Positions 9,801 through 20,785 of a stretch of DNA of 51,771 bases are shown piece by piece. The DNA is from Gamarada debralockiae (taxonomy: Eukaryota; Ascomycota; Leotiomycetes; Helotiales; Hyphodiscaceae), in the NCBI GenBank assembly GCA_002803225.1, contig NXFV01000310.1, positions 1-51,771 of the forward strand, given 5' to 3'. Every line of letters begins with the position of its first letter. Position 1 is the stretch's first letter. Below the pieces are notes generated by a model, which worked only from the letters and a program-made list of their open reading frames with translations, ran no database searches and was not told the DNA's origin. A program made the position numbers and the translations under genes.

Positions 9801-12380
9801 TTTCGGCTTCAGCTGAGGGGCTGAGGTGGATGAGGGACAGTTGTTTGGATGCCAGTTTCAGTTGCAGGTAGAAAGCAGACAGTAGGGAATGGTAAAGTTC
9901 GAGGAAAGCGGTCTTGATCGTGGCTTGACCCGCGGCAAGGCTATTTTGTGCCAGAAACATTAGCTCTGTTAACAAGATCTCGACGTCGAGGATAGTGAAC
10001 AGTTACTCACCCTCATCCGATCACAAGTTCTGAGGCCATTTGTTCAGAGCGCCGAAGAAAGAAGAAAGCGCAGAATATTAGAGAAGGTCCAACGGGCGAC
10101 ACTAACAAGGAAAATGCACGTAATGAGCTCGAAAGGCCAAGACAATCCCAAAAGAGGGCAATTGAAGTACAAACACCACTCTTGGTGAAGAGGGCGAGAA
10201 GGGGCGTATATGATACCCCACCAGATTTCTCATGACTGGCGGTGGAACGCGATGAGGAGGTGCTTCAGTGACAAGCATACTCCAGAACGTCAGCAAATGA
10301 GACTCGCAACGACGCGGGGAATCCAGGATTTTCTTGGTCTGATGGAACTTCGGGCCAAACCATGCTACTGATAATTGCCGGCTTTCGGTATTTCTCAACG
10401 TTCTGAATCAACGTTCTGAAAAGAATCTGAGCTAGACGGGGCGTTTCGCGCTAAAGCGCCTGTTGCGCTGCAACCTCTGGTCGGCCGAGACGGCAATCTA
10501 TCATTCAGTTGTTTGCAGATTGGAATATTACCGATAAGATTGGCAGTGAAATTGAGAAAGGCTCGAAATTTTCGTCTCGGTGCCTTGTTCAACACGGAAA
10601 CTTTGAGAAACTTACCTGGCGAATATGCTTCGGACGAGGCGGAGAAGAGCATTCCCATACCGTGGGGTATTTTGAGGGATATCCACGGTCTGTGCGTGAA
10701 ATCAACAATGTTGGATCCCTTCTTGAGTGGCAACGTACACGCAGATGTACATCGAGGTAGGTTTGACACAAAGTGTACATAAGCGTGAATGCCCTCATGG
10801 CAATCGCCGTATCCGTTGCGACTGCGGCGACAGCACCTCGGCCCGTGCGACAGAACGATAGAACGACAGTCATCTGGTCATGCTGCGGGATCATACTGAT
10901 AGGTTGAATGGCGAACCGCAGGCGAACCGCAAGGCAGAATATCTAACAGCAGCCATGAAATGTTGAGACTGGAGCTTTGACCAACTGCAACAGAGTTAAA
11001 ACGGAAATCATTGAAGGAAGAAGAGTACCTTTATAAAGTGAGAACGTGTCATGCAACCCTGTAGGATTCATTGAAGCGGGCTTCAAATAAAACTTATAGC
11101 TGACCATGATGGCAAGCAGTCAACAAAGTTATCATCAGCCTCAGTTGGCAAAAAGAGGGGCGGCTCAGGCTAATGATTGGTGGTAATGATAGACACGCGC
11201 TCTAGTCGTTCACATAGCGGCAGGATAATCATGCATCGTTGCTTGTTGTTGTGCAACAACGGCATATCAAAATTGCATCCTTTGGACAGCGAAATCGCGA
11301 TGCTGATGGATAAAGGCTTCGATATATATAATATGAACAACAGAAGATAACTCACCGACGTGATTGTTGCCTCGTCGAAATTACCTTCAGCATCGTCTCA
11401 AAGCGTTTAGAACACATTGAGCCGCCGCCCAGACTAACAGGAGAGCGTACAAAAATCGCATGAGCAGCACTTCCCGAGGTGGAAGAACACCCCCTTTGGG
11501 CGTTCCAACCGCCCGAATTGTGTGTGAGAGAGATGGAGAGAAAATCAAGTTGGGAGGCAGTGCGCAATGATTGGGCAGTGATAAATAGCCTGAATCCGTA
11601 CTACGGGTGGTGAGCGTGGGCAGAACTGTTCTGGTACAGTGGCACCCACAACTTCTAGATGCAAAAGAAAACCAGTCCATAACCGTTGTTCTCGGGGAAA
11701 AGACTCGCAACTGATAGCTCATGTCTTTGGTACACAAATGCAGAGGCGGAAGCTTCGCAGCTTCGCCATCGACTCCAAAAGCTCGCTTAGTTGAAACCGA
11801 AGCAAGCCTATCTAAAGACGTAGCCCAAGAGAGAAGAGAATATAGTTACAGGCCCTGAAGCCATGATATTGTGTTTCGCCTTGATGCTGTTGATGGTTTT
11901 CGAACCTTGACGGGTCCAAGAATCATACTTCACGATATTCATGATACCTTTGTAGATATATCCCCAGGGGTGAAGAGTTCAAGACTTCAAAAGTGGTAAA
12001 CACCTAAAATTTCAAGTTAAAATGGAGTGAAGTGGAATTATTTCAATTGATGTCATTGTAGAATCAATAACTAAGGCAGTATCACAGAATCGTTCGACGG
12101 GGACAATCTGTCTTGAGAACTGGCCACGACAAACCTGCACAGCGTGATATGCATAGTGGTGAGCCTGCGGAAAAGATCAAAATGCGGCCCTAGCCTATTG
12201 GTTTCAGACGGCTGCATGCAGTCCTCGTCATATTTTCGTTCTTTATATAAATGAAGCGAAACCCCATCCACAATTCCTTTGATTTCTACCTCGTTTTGCT
12301 CTCTTTCACCTGTGTCAGCCCCGCCCTGCCAGGCAGCTTCACCTTTCACCTCGCCCTTAGCCCTCGCCCTTGCCCGCATC
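9801..12380. promoter_or_regulatory. 2.6 kb divergent intergenic region between two zinc-finger genes
   Basis: The region must contain both promoters. On the minus strand a GTGAGTAAC donor-like site near 10015, followed by a TTGTTAACAG branch/acceptor-like site near 9970, could be a 5'-UTR intron of the gene at 9800; using it as a coding join gives an immediate stop, so I leave it as UTR only. Several short open frames between 10100 and 11740 have no family resemblance. No repeat of note was found. Confidence 0.4.
12244..12250 (+). promoter_or_regulatory. candidate TATA box of the plus-strand zinc-finger gene
   Basis: A TATATAA heptamer lies about 131 bases before the ATG at 12381, followed by a pyrimidine-rich leader (12290-12380) typical of fungal 5' UTRs. 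The function is inferred from sequence and position only. Confidence 0.35.
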
Positions 12381-13736
12381 ATGCCCGAGTCAGCCTTCTT
12401 CGGCTTTGATTCGCTCAATCAAAGCGCCTCTACGCCGCCCACGTCCCTCTTGCATGATGGCACGGAAGGACGCTGCATAAAATCATTGGATTGGGAGACT
12501 TGGGACAGGTAAGTTAAAAAAAACTGGGCTCGCTTGCTAACAGGGCATTTTGCACTAAGCCTGATTGACTCTACCCCTTCATCCACGACAGGATCGGACC
12601 TCTCGGACCTCCGCGTCACTTTCGACGGTGGCCTCTCGCCGTCCTATCTACCGTACATGTCGACTCCGTTCATCACTATTGTGCCGAGTGAACTCTATCA
12701 CGATTCAAACATTGGAGGCGATGAACATGACAGGAACTTTTTCAGCAGCTTCTGCCCTTCCTCGTGGATAACCACTGGACTAGAAAATCAGTCAAATGGA
12801 CTGGCAGACACGAATGGGAGTTGCTCTTCCCCAGGTTTCCTAGGCTATCAGAGAGTCGGATTTTACCCGACTACCGCTTTTGATGTTAAATCTTTCAATG
12901 ATTGGTCCTCTCAAACGTCGTCGAACCAAATCTCATCCTCGAAATTGTTTGATTGCAGCTGGCTAGGATGTGTGTCCAATTCTTCATTTGCTACCATTGA
13001 GGAGCATAGATCTCATCTCAAATCCCATGCTGATGATGCTCGCCACGAGTGGAAACGGCAGAAAGAAGCCAGCGACAGGGACCGCGAGGAGTGGGCAGCT
13101 TGCTCTCATACCGACAAGGCCAGCGGTACGAAACCAGGTACCGGAATTGCTTGTACATGGTACGGATGTACCACAAAGGCGAAGTATAAGACCGAAAAAC
13201 TCTTTCAGAAACACCTTTTCAACATTCATATCAACCCTCTGGTCTGCACTGTGAAACATTGCAAATACAAGAAACCCTTCAGGGCGAACCACGAACTTCA
13301 ACGCCACATTGATACTGCTCATACTGAGAAGCCGAAGTATTCGTGCCCTTATGGGACCTGCAGACCGAGCGGGAAAGGGTTTACTCGAAAGGATAAGTGG
13401 GTGGACCATCTGTGGTTCCATCACGACACGGAGCCTTGCCCTTATTCCCACTGCCAGTGGCAGAACAACGCCTCGATGGAATATCAAGAAAGTACTGCAA
13501 AGCATATAGCGAAGATCCATGGCTCGTTTGAGTGCCGTCTTCTGGGATGCAATAATACGAAATCTCGATTCTCTGACACTGCATTGTCGGAGCACTTGCA
13601 GGTTGCGCATGGCTTGGAATGGGAGCTTGTCCTGAAGACAAGGGACTCTGCAAAGGCAAAAGGGGACCAGACTGTCACACTTGGACATCTTCCGGGGTGC
13701 ACACGTCCTGCTTGCTGCAATTCCTGCGGACAATAA
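12381..13736 (+). CDS. C2H2-type zinc-finger protein, six fingers
   Basis: Two exons, 12381-12508 and 12560-13736, give 1305 nt and 434 residues. The 51-nt intron has a TGCTAAC branch site at about 12536, and the join restores frame only with the acceptor at 12559 (CACTAAG). The N-terminal 170 residues are Ser/Thr-rich and probably disordered. Fingers with C-x4-C...H-x3-5-H spacing start at C175, C241, C272, C305, C336 and C368 (for example C241/C246/H261/H266, C272/C277/H292/H297, C368/C373/H388/H393). The linker between fingers one and two is charged and helical (residues 200-225). The last 40 residues end in a Cys-rich tail (C-x5-CC-x2-C). Fingers 2-6 resemble the C-terminal block of the gene at 8145, which is transcribed away from this one. 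It is likely a nuclear nucleic-acid-binding protein; the target is unknown. Confidence 0.8.
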
Positions 13737-14323
13737 TAGTAGGGCCTTCCTGCGTCAAGATGATACGTTGGAAGCAAGTAATTGCTTGGTTGCTATAGCT
13801 GTGGAGATTGGTGTGGAGGTGATGTTGGGGCAAAGTTGTTCGAGTTATATATTTCGTTTATATTGAGTGCTAATTGTCTTGTCTGTCAATTTCAGTAATG
13901 CCTTCTTTGCATGCCTACCACGTTATGGTTTGCGCCTGTGCAAATGTGAAGGTTCTGACACACGTATGACTACAAAACTTTCGCAAGTTATCGGACATGG
14001 CTGGCTTTCAGCTGAGCCTCAATTCGTGACTCACTCCACGATCAGTGCAACTCAACCAATGATTCGACAGCCATGAGAGCCAAAACCAAATGAGACTGGC
14101 TGTCAATTGAGTGGCGTTCAGCCGCACTGCGACCGCACATATCTTCAACCTCATCTGCCTCAACCTCCACATCCCCAAACACCTTTCGTTTATCTCAAAT
14201 GCTCGAAGACTGACTCAAAATTGTATCGCTCTACGGTAATACAGTATTTGATAAGATGAACACGGGTCCATATAGAGAAGTCTCCTAACACTCACACTTC
14301 GCCCATCCTCCCCTTCACAATCC
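13737..14323. other. interval with no supported gene
   Basis: This is the 3' flank of the zinc-finger gene and the lead-in to the decayed LINE fragment. An open frame at 13867-14076 has no recognisable motif. The stretch 14290-14340 is pyrimidine-rich. Confidence 0.45.
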
Positions 14324-14800
14324 TTGCCCAAATCTTCCCCCCTACCAATCCCTCTACGCCTCCACAGGGATGATGCTAAACGCCACTACCCCAGAAAAAC
14401 AAGAAAGCGGCTGACAGACTGGAAGAAGAAAGCCTTATTCGAATTAAGCATTATCTCACGCATGGACCGGATTGATGGCGAACCATCGGCAAAGACCCTG
14501 CAACTCCACGAGGGCCTGCAAAAGATAGAAAGCTTAGTCCTAGTCCAAATGCGGACAGGCTGCATTGGGCTAGCACCGTTCTTGCGACGAATGCAAGTCC
14601 CAGGTGTTGAGTCCCCACGCTGCAGCTGCGCACCGCTAGAAGACAGGGCAAGGCTCCAAGATCTGGGCCACCGAACTTACGCCGGCTCCTCTCCGACAAA
14701 CAGCTATAGCAAAGTGATTTATCGACACAGGGCGCCTTCGACAATTCGATTTAACTAGACAACTCTTGTCCGGGGAAGAGCCTCGGGGGAGGTAAGGTAA
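14324..14800 (+). pseudogene. decayed non-LTR retrotransposon fragment (Tad-like LINE, region after the RNase H domain)
   Basis: The frame from 14324 to 14758 contains a short stretch typical of the C-terminal part of fungal Tad-like LINE polyproteins: a 'LQLHEGLQK' helix, then 'VQMRTGCIGLAPFL' and a zinc-knuckle start 'VPGVESPRCSC'. After the Cys pair the reading frame is lost. Residues resembling the following segment appear in another frame (LRRLLSDKQL), and then 'IDTGRLRQFDL' in a third, up to about 14770. Endonuclease and reverse transcriptase parts are missing. This is a 5'-truncated, frameshifted remnant with no expected function. Confidence 0.72.
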
Positions 14801-15279
14801 GACAGGGAGGTGACACTCGAGGTTTCTAGAACAGCTCTACGCTAGACATTAGGCTTTGGAATGCCGGCGGCGCGTAGACAAATAGCAGGCAGGTAGACAG
14901 GTAGCACCTAGGTTTTTGTCTGTTGATATTAAATTATACTATTGTACCAACGGACTGATAGCTTGGTATGCGATAAACATATAACTACGCGTTGGAATAA
15001 GTCGTTCACCACTTGATAGAATCTACTTTTAAAATATCAAAGATTCGAGAGTGTAGTAATGTAGCTGGGTATACGGAAAAGATGGCTAATCACTCGATTG
15101 CGGGATGTGACTGCCAAACCCCGACCATTGATCGGTGGCGTGGAAGTGACGCTTGCCTTCAGGGGTTTCGTACACGTGGTATCATTGATTCTATCCTACA
15201 TAACTGCCAACACCACCACCTGGCACCAATATCTTATCCTGTCGTAGAGTACATATATTCCAAGTCCATCAATCTCCCA
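14801..15279. other. flank of the LINE fragment, no gene
   Basis: A short repeat of GGCAGGTAGACAGGTAG type lies at about 14885-14906, followed by AT-rich sequence (14925-15060). The rest is the 3' flank of the minus-strand zinc transporter. Nothing else is supported. Confidence 0.4.
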
Positions 15280-16973
15280 TCAGCTAAACCTAGACGACGA
15301 TCGACTCGAACTCCCTCCACACCAACAACTCGTGTCGCCATCCTTCTCTACCTGAACCACAACATCCATTCCATGGCTTAGTAGAAACGCTCTCGTGCGT
15401 TCCCTCACATCATCTAGATCAGATCCTCGAGTGGCTATGATGTGCATGACGCCTAAAACTTGTTCGTTCTCACTATCGGTGTTTTTGTCCCCCATCCAGA
15501 ATCGTGGGACGGAGTAGGAGGCTACACCTCGGATGTCACTCACTCCGGAGAGCGTCTCGCGGAGACTGTATTCTACGTCGTCAGGGACTGTGAGTAGTAG
15601 CTTCCTGGCGCTGCTGCTGATGAGGGGTATTGAAGACAAGAATATTAGGATGGCAATAATGCACGAGGCCAAAGGATCCCATCCGTTCCATCCAACGAAG
15701 TATATCAGTGCCGTGGAGACCATCACCGCGGCGCTTCCCATTGTATCAGCAAGGACGTGGAGAAAGATTCCATGCATGTTCTCATTGTCGTGAGAGTGTG
15801 AGTGGCCAACGTGCGCATGGGACTTCTCAGATTTTACTGAGTTGTGATCGTGGTTGCAATCGTGGCTGTGATCGTGGTGGTGATGCTCGTTGTGCGAATT
15901 CCTCTCGCTATGTGAGTGAGAATGACTGTGGGAGTGTCCATGACTATGTCCATGATCATGCCCTGCATGCCCGTGGTGTCCAAAACATGCCATCCCGACC
16001 AAGTTGACCGCTAATCCCAGACTGCTGACCACGAAAAGTTCCGCCAATCGCTTCGTCTCTCGTCCTTCTGCCAGTCGCTCCGTAGCCTCGATCAAAATCT
16101 CGATACTTATGAGCCTAGTAAAACATTAGTAGAAGTCCCCCGGAGAATAGCCTTTCGTACATCAAGAACACTCCATTCCCAAACCCAGACAAACTCTCGA
16201 TCTTCCCAAACCCATATGGGAATCGTTCACTCGGTGGCCACTTGCTTGCTACTGCCGCGAAAAGTCCAACAGCTAGCGCAAGACAATCAAAAAACATGTG
16301 TATGCTGTCACTAAGGAGGCCGAGGGAATCCGTCAAGTATCCATAAAATGCCTGGATCATCATGAATCCGAAGTTAAGGCTGCATATCCTTATTAGCACC
16401 AATTCTGCATACTTTGGACCAGCAGGCCTACCTCATGAAGTAAAAGATCCGTCGAGAGTCTTTATCCGATATTATGGTGTGTACGAGTGGCCATCGTAAC
16501 ACAAACGGGAGTATAAAACTGGTAAACCGAGATCGTGGTTCCACCGATTTCGCATGAGAGGCATGGCTATGGTCGTGATGGTCATGATGATCGTGGTCGT
16601 GAGGCAGACTGTTAACAGCATTCAGCGGAGGCTCATAAGGTCCCAATTGTGACAGCGCGGGCGAAAACTCGTATGTTTGTTTCTTAAACGGTCGTGGCGG
16701 CAAGCCATTGCTATACGGTGGTGTGGGGAGATATCGCGACGGCGAGGGTTCTCTCTCATGGCTATGACTGTGCGAATGAGAATGGTCGTGTTCGTGCGGA
16801 GGCTCAGAATGCGAATGCGCATGCAAACTGCTGTTCGATTTCTCTTGTCTCAGTGTCCTCGGTGTGTTTGCAGAATATTGAGGCTGGCGACTCGGCGAGT
16901 GCGAATGTGAGTGAACATGGCCATGATGGCTGTGGGTCATGGCTGAAGCTGGTAGAGCATAGGATGAAGCCAT
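15280..16973 (-). CDS. zinc transporter, cation diffusion facilitator family (Msc2 / Cis4 / ZnT7-like)
   Basis: It is expected to move Zn2+ from the cytosol into ER/Golgi compartments by exchange with protons. Exons on the complement: 16973-16432, 16379-16161, 16114-15280 (1596 nt, 531 residues), with introns of 52 and 46 nt. The first 165 residues are soluble and carry several His/Ser repeats (HSHSHS, HDHDHHDHHDH). The CDF core begins near residue 175. TM2 has the zinc site H208-x3-D212 within SDSIHMFFD, and TM5 has the partner site H373-x3-D377 (HVLAD). Between TM4 and TM5 lies a very His-rich cytosolic loop (about residues 300-365), as in ZnT5/7. The C-terminal cytosolic domain ends in a CWCGG motif followed by a Ser/Arg tail. 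It is divergent from ALG1 with 564 bp between starts. The family call is strong; whether it works as a heterodimer with a Zrg17 partner is inference. Confidence 0.92.
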
Positions 16974-17537
16974 ACTCTGGCCTGCTATGGCCTTATCTGA
17001 TCGAGCGTTGAGGCCCGGCTTGTGTTATCCACTCCCCTCATATGTTTTCTTCTTCGCCGTGGCGGGTTTTTGCGCCTATGGGACAGCTTCGTAGATGGGG
17101 CTCTGGATATGCAATTGCGAGAGCGATAAGCGATTGTGGAAGGAGAAGCTGTGCAATGTCGTGGGCTTATCGTAGGGAAATGAGGGGATTCGCAATGTCT
17201 TGTTGACGGAGGTCTGTTCGGAGCGAATGGAAGTTGGATGTGGATCCTCGTCGTGGAGTTTCCCCTGGATTATGCCAATATTGGTACCAGTCCGAACGAT
17301 GATAGGCTGAATATGCTTCTCCGCAGCCCAGCCACATCGACGCACAAGCGGGTCGATCTTAGCTTCCAGAAACACAACAACCCCCAAGATTTGTGTACTT
17401 TATATTTACGTATATATCCCAACCATATTCCCAGGTGGTTTTCTTTTCTTTCATACTCTGCCATTTTCCGATAGCGGCAGAGATGGTCCAAGACTTGATC
17501 CAGAATTTGCCTTGAGCACAAACCCCGAAGCCACGTC
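16974..17537. promoter_or_regulatory. divergent promoter interval, zinc transporter / ALG1
   Basis: The 564 bp between two outward-facing start codons must serve both genes. AT-rich TATATTTACGTATATATCC near 17400-17418 lies about 125 bases before the ALG1 start and may be a core promoter element. No ORF of note. Confidence 0.45.
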
Positions 17538-18984
17538 ATGATGTTAGATCTACTCTTGACGGTGGCAGTTCTTGCTTCAACCAGCCTCACAATAATTCTC
17601 CTGATGTTACCTACTCGATATATCCGGCACTCGCCACCAAAAGAAACAACATCAGGACCCGTAAATGAGCCCAAAGTCTCCGTCCAAGTGCTGGTTCTCG
17701 GTGATATTGGGCGCAGTCCGCGGATGCAATATCATGCTATGAGTATAGCGAAACATGGTGGGAGGGTGGATGTTATAGGGTATCAAGGTACTCACTGTCC
17801 TTTAATTCCGAATTACGTTTGCTAATTAACATACAGAATCTACACTCAATCCCGGCCTCATCGGCAATCCTCTAATAACCATCGTCCCCTTGCCACCCCC
17901 ACCAACCTTCCTCCGCTCCAACACCCTCCCATTCATACTCGCCGGCCCCCTAAAAGTCCTCTGGCAAATATGGAGTCTGTTTCACACCCTCAGTTATGTG
18001 ACGAAACCCGCGCGCTGGCTCCTAGTCCAAAACCCGCCTTCGATACCCACGCTCTTCATCGCGCTCATAATCTGCTTCCTCCGCAACACGCACCTGATAA
18101 TCGATTGGCACAACTATGGCTGGACGATCCTTGCAGGTACGCGAGGGACATCTCATCCCTTCGTTACGCTGTCCAAGCACTACGAAGCTATTCTCGGGAG
18201 TTGGGCACCGACTGCTTCCTTCACAGTCACCGACGCCATGGCGAAACAACTGCTCAATAAGCCATATAATATTCGCTCACCAATATTCACACTCCACGAC
18301 CGACCTGCAGCTATCTTCCAGCCTATCTCAAATTCTAAAATTAGAAGGGAATTTCTTGACCGCATACCAGAGACTAAAGATCACGCCGCAGCTATAATTG
18401 CAGGTAAGACGAAATTGCTAGTAAGCAGCACATCCTGGACACCAGATGAAGATTTCAACCTACTCCTCTCCGCGCTCTGCACCTACTCTTCCTCCACCTC
18501 CTCCAAACCGCTTCCCCCAATCCTGGCGATCATAACAGGCAAAGGTCCCCAGAAACAAATGTATCTCGACCGCATCTCCTTCCTCACCTCCTCTTCCAAA
18601 CTCCAAAAGATTACCATATCCACAGCCTGGCTCACAGCACAAGATTACGCCACCTTATTAGCCTGTGCGGATCTTGGCGTGTGTTTGCATAAGAGTAGCA
18701 GTGGAGTTGATCTACCGATGAAAGTGGTGGATATGTTTGGTGCGGGATTACCCGTTGTGGGGTATGGTGATTATGAGAGTTGGGGGGAGTTGGTTAGGGA
18801 GGGCATTAATGGACGGGGTTTTGTGAGCAGTGGGGAATTGGCAGGGGTGTTAGAGGAGCTGTTCCTAGATTCGGAGGGGAAGCAATTAGCGAGATTGAGG
18901 AAAGGGGCGGTGGAAGAGGGGAGGAGGAGGTGGGATGAGGAGTGGGATGGTGTTGCTGGACGATTACTTGGGTTGTGTGATTAG
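17538..18984 (+). CDS. ALG1: chitobiosyldiphosphodolichol beta-mannosyltransferase
   Basis: The enzyme adds the first mannose from GDP-mannose to dolichol-PP-GlcNAc2 on the cytosolic face of the ER during N-glycan precursor assembly. Two exons, 17538-17787 and 17837-18984 (intron 49 nt), give 1398 nt and 465 residues. An N-terminal membrane anchor spans residues about 4-25. A Rossmann-like start follows ([19 protein letters not shown]), the classic ALG1 motif. Further family marks are the [12 protein letters not shown] segment, the [10 protein letters not shown] segment and the C-terminal donor-binding block [20 protein letters not shown] with a conserved glycosyltransferase-4-type Glu/Asp region. 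A second ATG directly follows the first (17541), so the true start may be one codon later. It is convergent with the E2 gene. Confidence 0.95.
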
Positions 18985-19452
18985 ATGAATATCAATCTAA
19001 GAACCAGCTCTCGAGTTCTTGATATGAAGTGGATGGTAATAAAATATTGGCACATGGTTTTGTTGCGCATCGTAGGCGGGAAAGATTTTACCCTTCAGCG
19101 TGCCCTGTAGACCACCCCATCCAATCGCATGTTGCAGGCTCCGCCAATACTGCAACTATTCCAATCAATGGGAACCATCCAGTTCCTGAGCATTGGTCAT
19201 CAAGTTAATTTGAAAATGCTGTGGAAGTACTCCTATGAACTCGCCGCTGAAACACCCGCCGCTGAATACGCGGATCAAGTCCACCCATCACTCCTCCCAG
19301 GATGCAACGCAACCACCCAGTAAAACGCCCTCCAGCATGACTCTATTCGCCGTCCCTTCCATTCTTGCTTCCTGTCAATCTGTACTTCGATATCTGCCCA
19401 TTATTCCATATTCCCACCAACATCCACTCACACTCGCCCACCAAACCCCCCC
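18985..19452. other. convergent 3' interval between ALG1 and the E2 gene
   Basis: The two genes run toward each other here; the interval should hold both terminators. Overlapping open frames are antisense shadows of the E2 exon. No repeat seen. Confidence 0.5.
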
Positions 19453-20061
19453 TCAGTCCTCGCCCAAACTCTCCCTAACCCCCCTCCTACATCTCCGCTT
19501 AAACTCCTTCCCCTCCACACCTCCAACCTTCTCCTCCCTCCACAGTCTCGCGGCCTCCACATTGGCCGGACTCTCATCATTCGGACTATGCAACAAACTA
19601 ATCACACTCAAAAGAATAGTCTCTGGAGTCTGGACGGGAGACCAGCGTTCCGCGGCGCTTTCGTAGCCGTATTGGTCGTCTTCAGGTGGGTGCAGGATCG
19701 AGATGCAGAGGAGACCGGAAGGATAGATGTTTGGGTGGAAAGGGATGGGTTTTTGGAATGTTAGGGAGGGTGGGAGAAGGGGGTAGGTTGGGGGGAATGA
19801 GAGATGGCAGCGGAAATTACCTCCTGTGAGAAAGATATGTGGTTAGCGCTGGAAAGAAGAGGAAGAGGGGGCTGGGAGGGAAAGAGGAGAGGACATACCG
19901 CCATAGTATTTGCAGTCATCACTAATCATAAGCATAACCTCCCACTCAAAAACATTATCATTGACCAGCCCGCACGAGATTCCGGGGAGGTCCTTCGCCG
20001 TTTGCATATACTTGAGCTGTCTTGCGAGCAGGCCCGCTGCGCCTGCGGATGCTTGCGCCAT
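19453..20061 (-). CDS. UBC7: ubiquitin-conjugating enzyme E2, Ubc7 / UBE2G type
   Basis: It carries ubiquitin from E1 to ER-associated RING ligases in ERAD. Exons on the complement: 20061-19899 and 19823-19453, joined across a 75-nt intron (534 nt, 177 residues). The UBC fold is complete: an N-terminal helix with LLARQL, FEWEVMLMISDD, FPPTYPLLPP, the HPN triad at 84-86 and the catalytic cysteine C94 in SGLLCISIL. Immediately after it comes the acidic loop HPPEDDQYGYESAAERWSP, the insertion that marks the Ubc7/Cdc34 class. The C-terminus ends in a basic Arg-rich helix without the long acidic tail of Cdc34, which favours Ubc7. The N-terminal MAQASAGAAG matches fungal Ubc7 starts. Confidence 0.93.
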
Positions 20062-20785
20062 GTTTGCGGCCTGGTCTCGAGATCGGCTGGCGTGAAGATT
20101 AAGGCTGGACTCGAGGTGGATGAGTTAGGTTTGTGAGAAGGTGTTTGTCTGAATGTTCGAGGGAGGTGGTGATTTTGGAGGAGGTATTGTGGAAGAGAGA
20201 TCAAGTGCTAGAGAACTGATGGCGAGGAAGGGAAGAGGGGATCGTTGATTTGGTGGATTGAGGCAGAAGACTCAGGAAGAAGATTCGCTGTGAGGCGAAA
20301 TTTCGCAGATATTCGTTTGCTGAGGTAATGCTGAGTGAATTGGAGTGATAACGAGAGTATTTGTTGTCGGAGTTGTCGAGGAAGTTGTGGAAGTCGGGCG
20401 TTGTCCCTCGAAAGGATTTGGCGGGGTCGCTTGACCCGAGAAAGCGCCACCAATTTTCATCCTAAACCACGTCACGCGCTGCTGTTCTTTCTGTCTCAGA
20501 ACATCACGTTGTGGAAGACCTAGTGGCTTCCCTTCCTTGTATGATTAGTAGGTTAGCAGCGGCAAACAAGCAAGTTTACAAAGTAATGGAATTCTGAGGG
20601 CCTGTAGCGGTGATTTTGGCTCTTTGGAAAATACTTTGGATCGAGTCACGCTATTTTTGCTGCATCTTTGCTCTTGAAATTATGGAAGTGAGGCCTGTTC
20701 TATCTCTAAGAGTAAAGATCTTGATGTTTCCTCTATCAGAGCAACCGGGATAGTTGTCCCCCCCATGTCTGGCTCGAAGTAACGC
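20062..20785. other. upstream region of the E2 gene and 3' flank of a pseudogene
   Basis: The half near 20062-20450 is the E2 promoter and leader. Open frames on either strand have no motif. Nothing else was found. Confidence 0.45.

Noticed and set aside
12984..13733. Long minus-strand open frame (249 codons) opposite the plus-strand zinc-finger gene
   Set aside because: Antisense shadow: the plus strand carries regular Cys/His fingers and a spliced intact frame.
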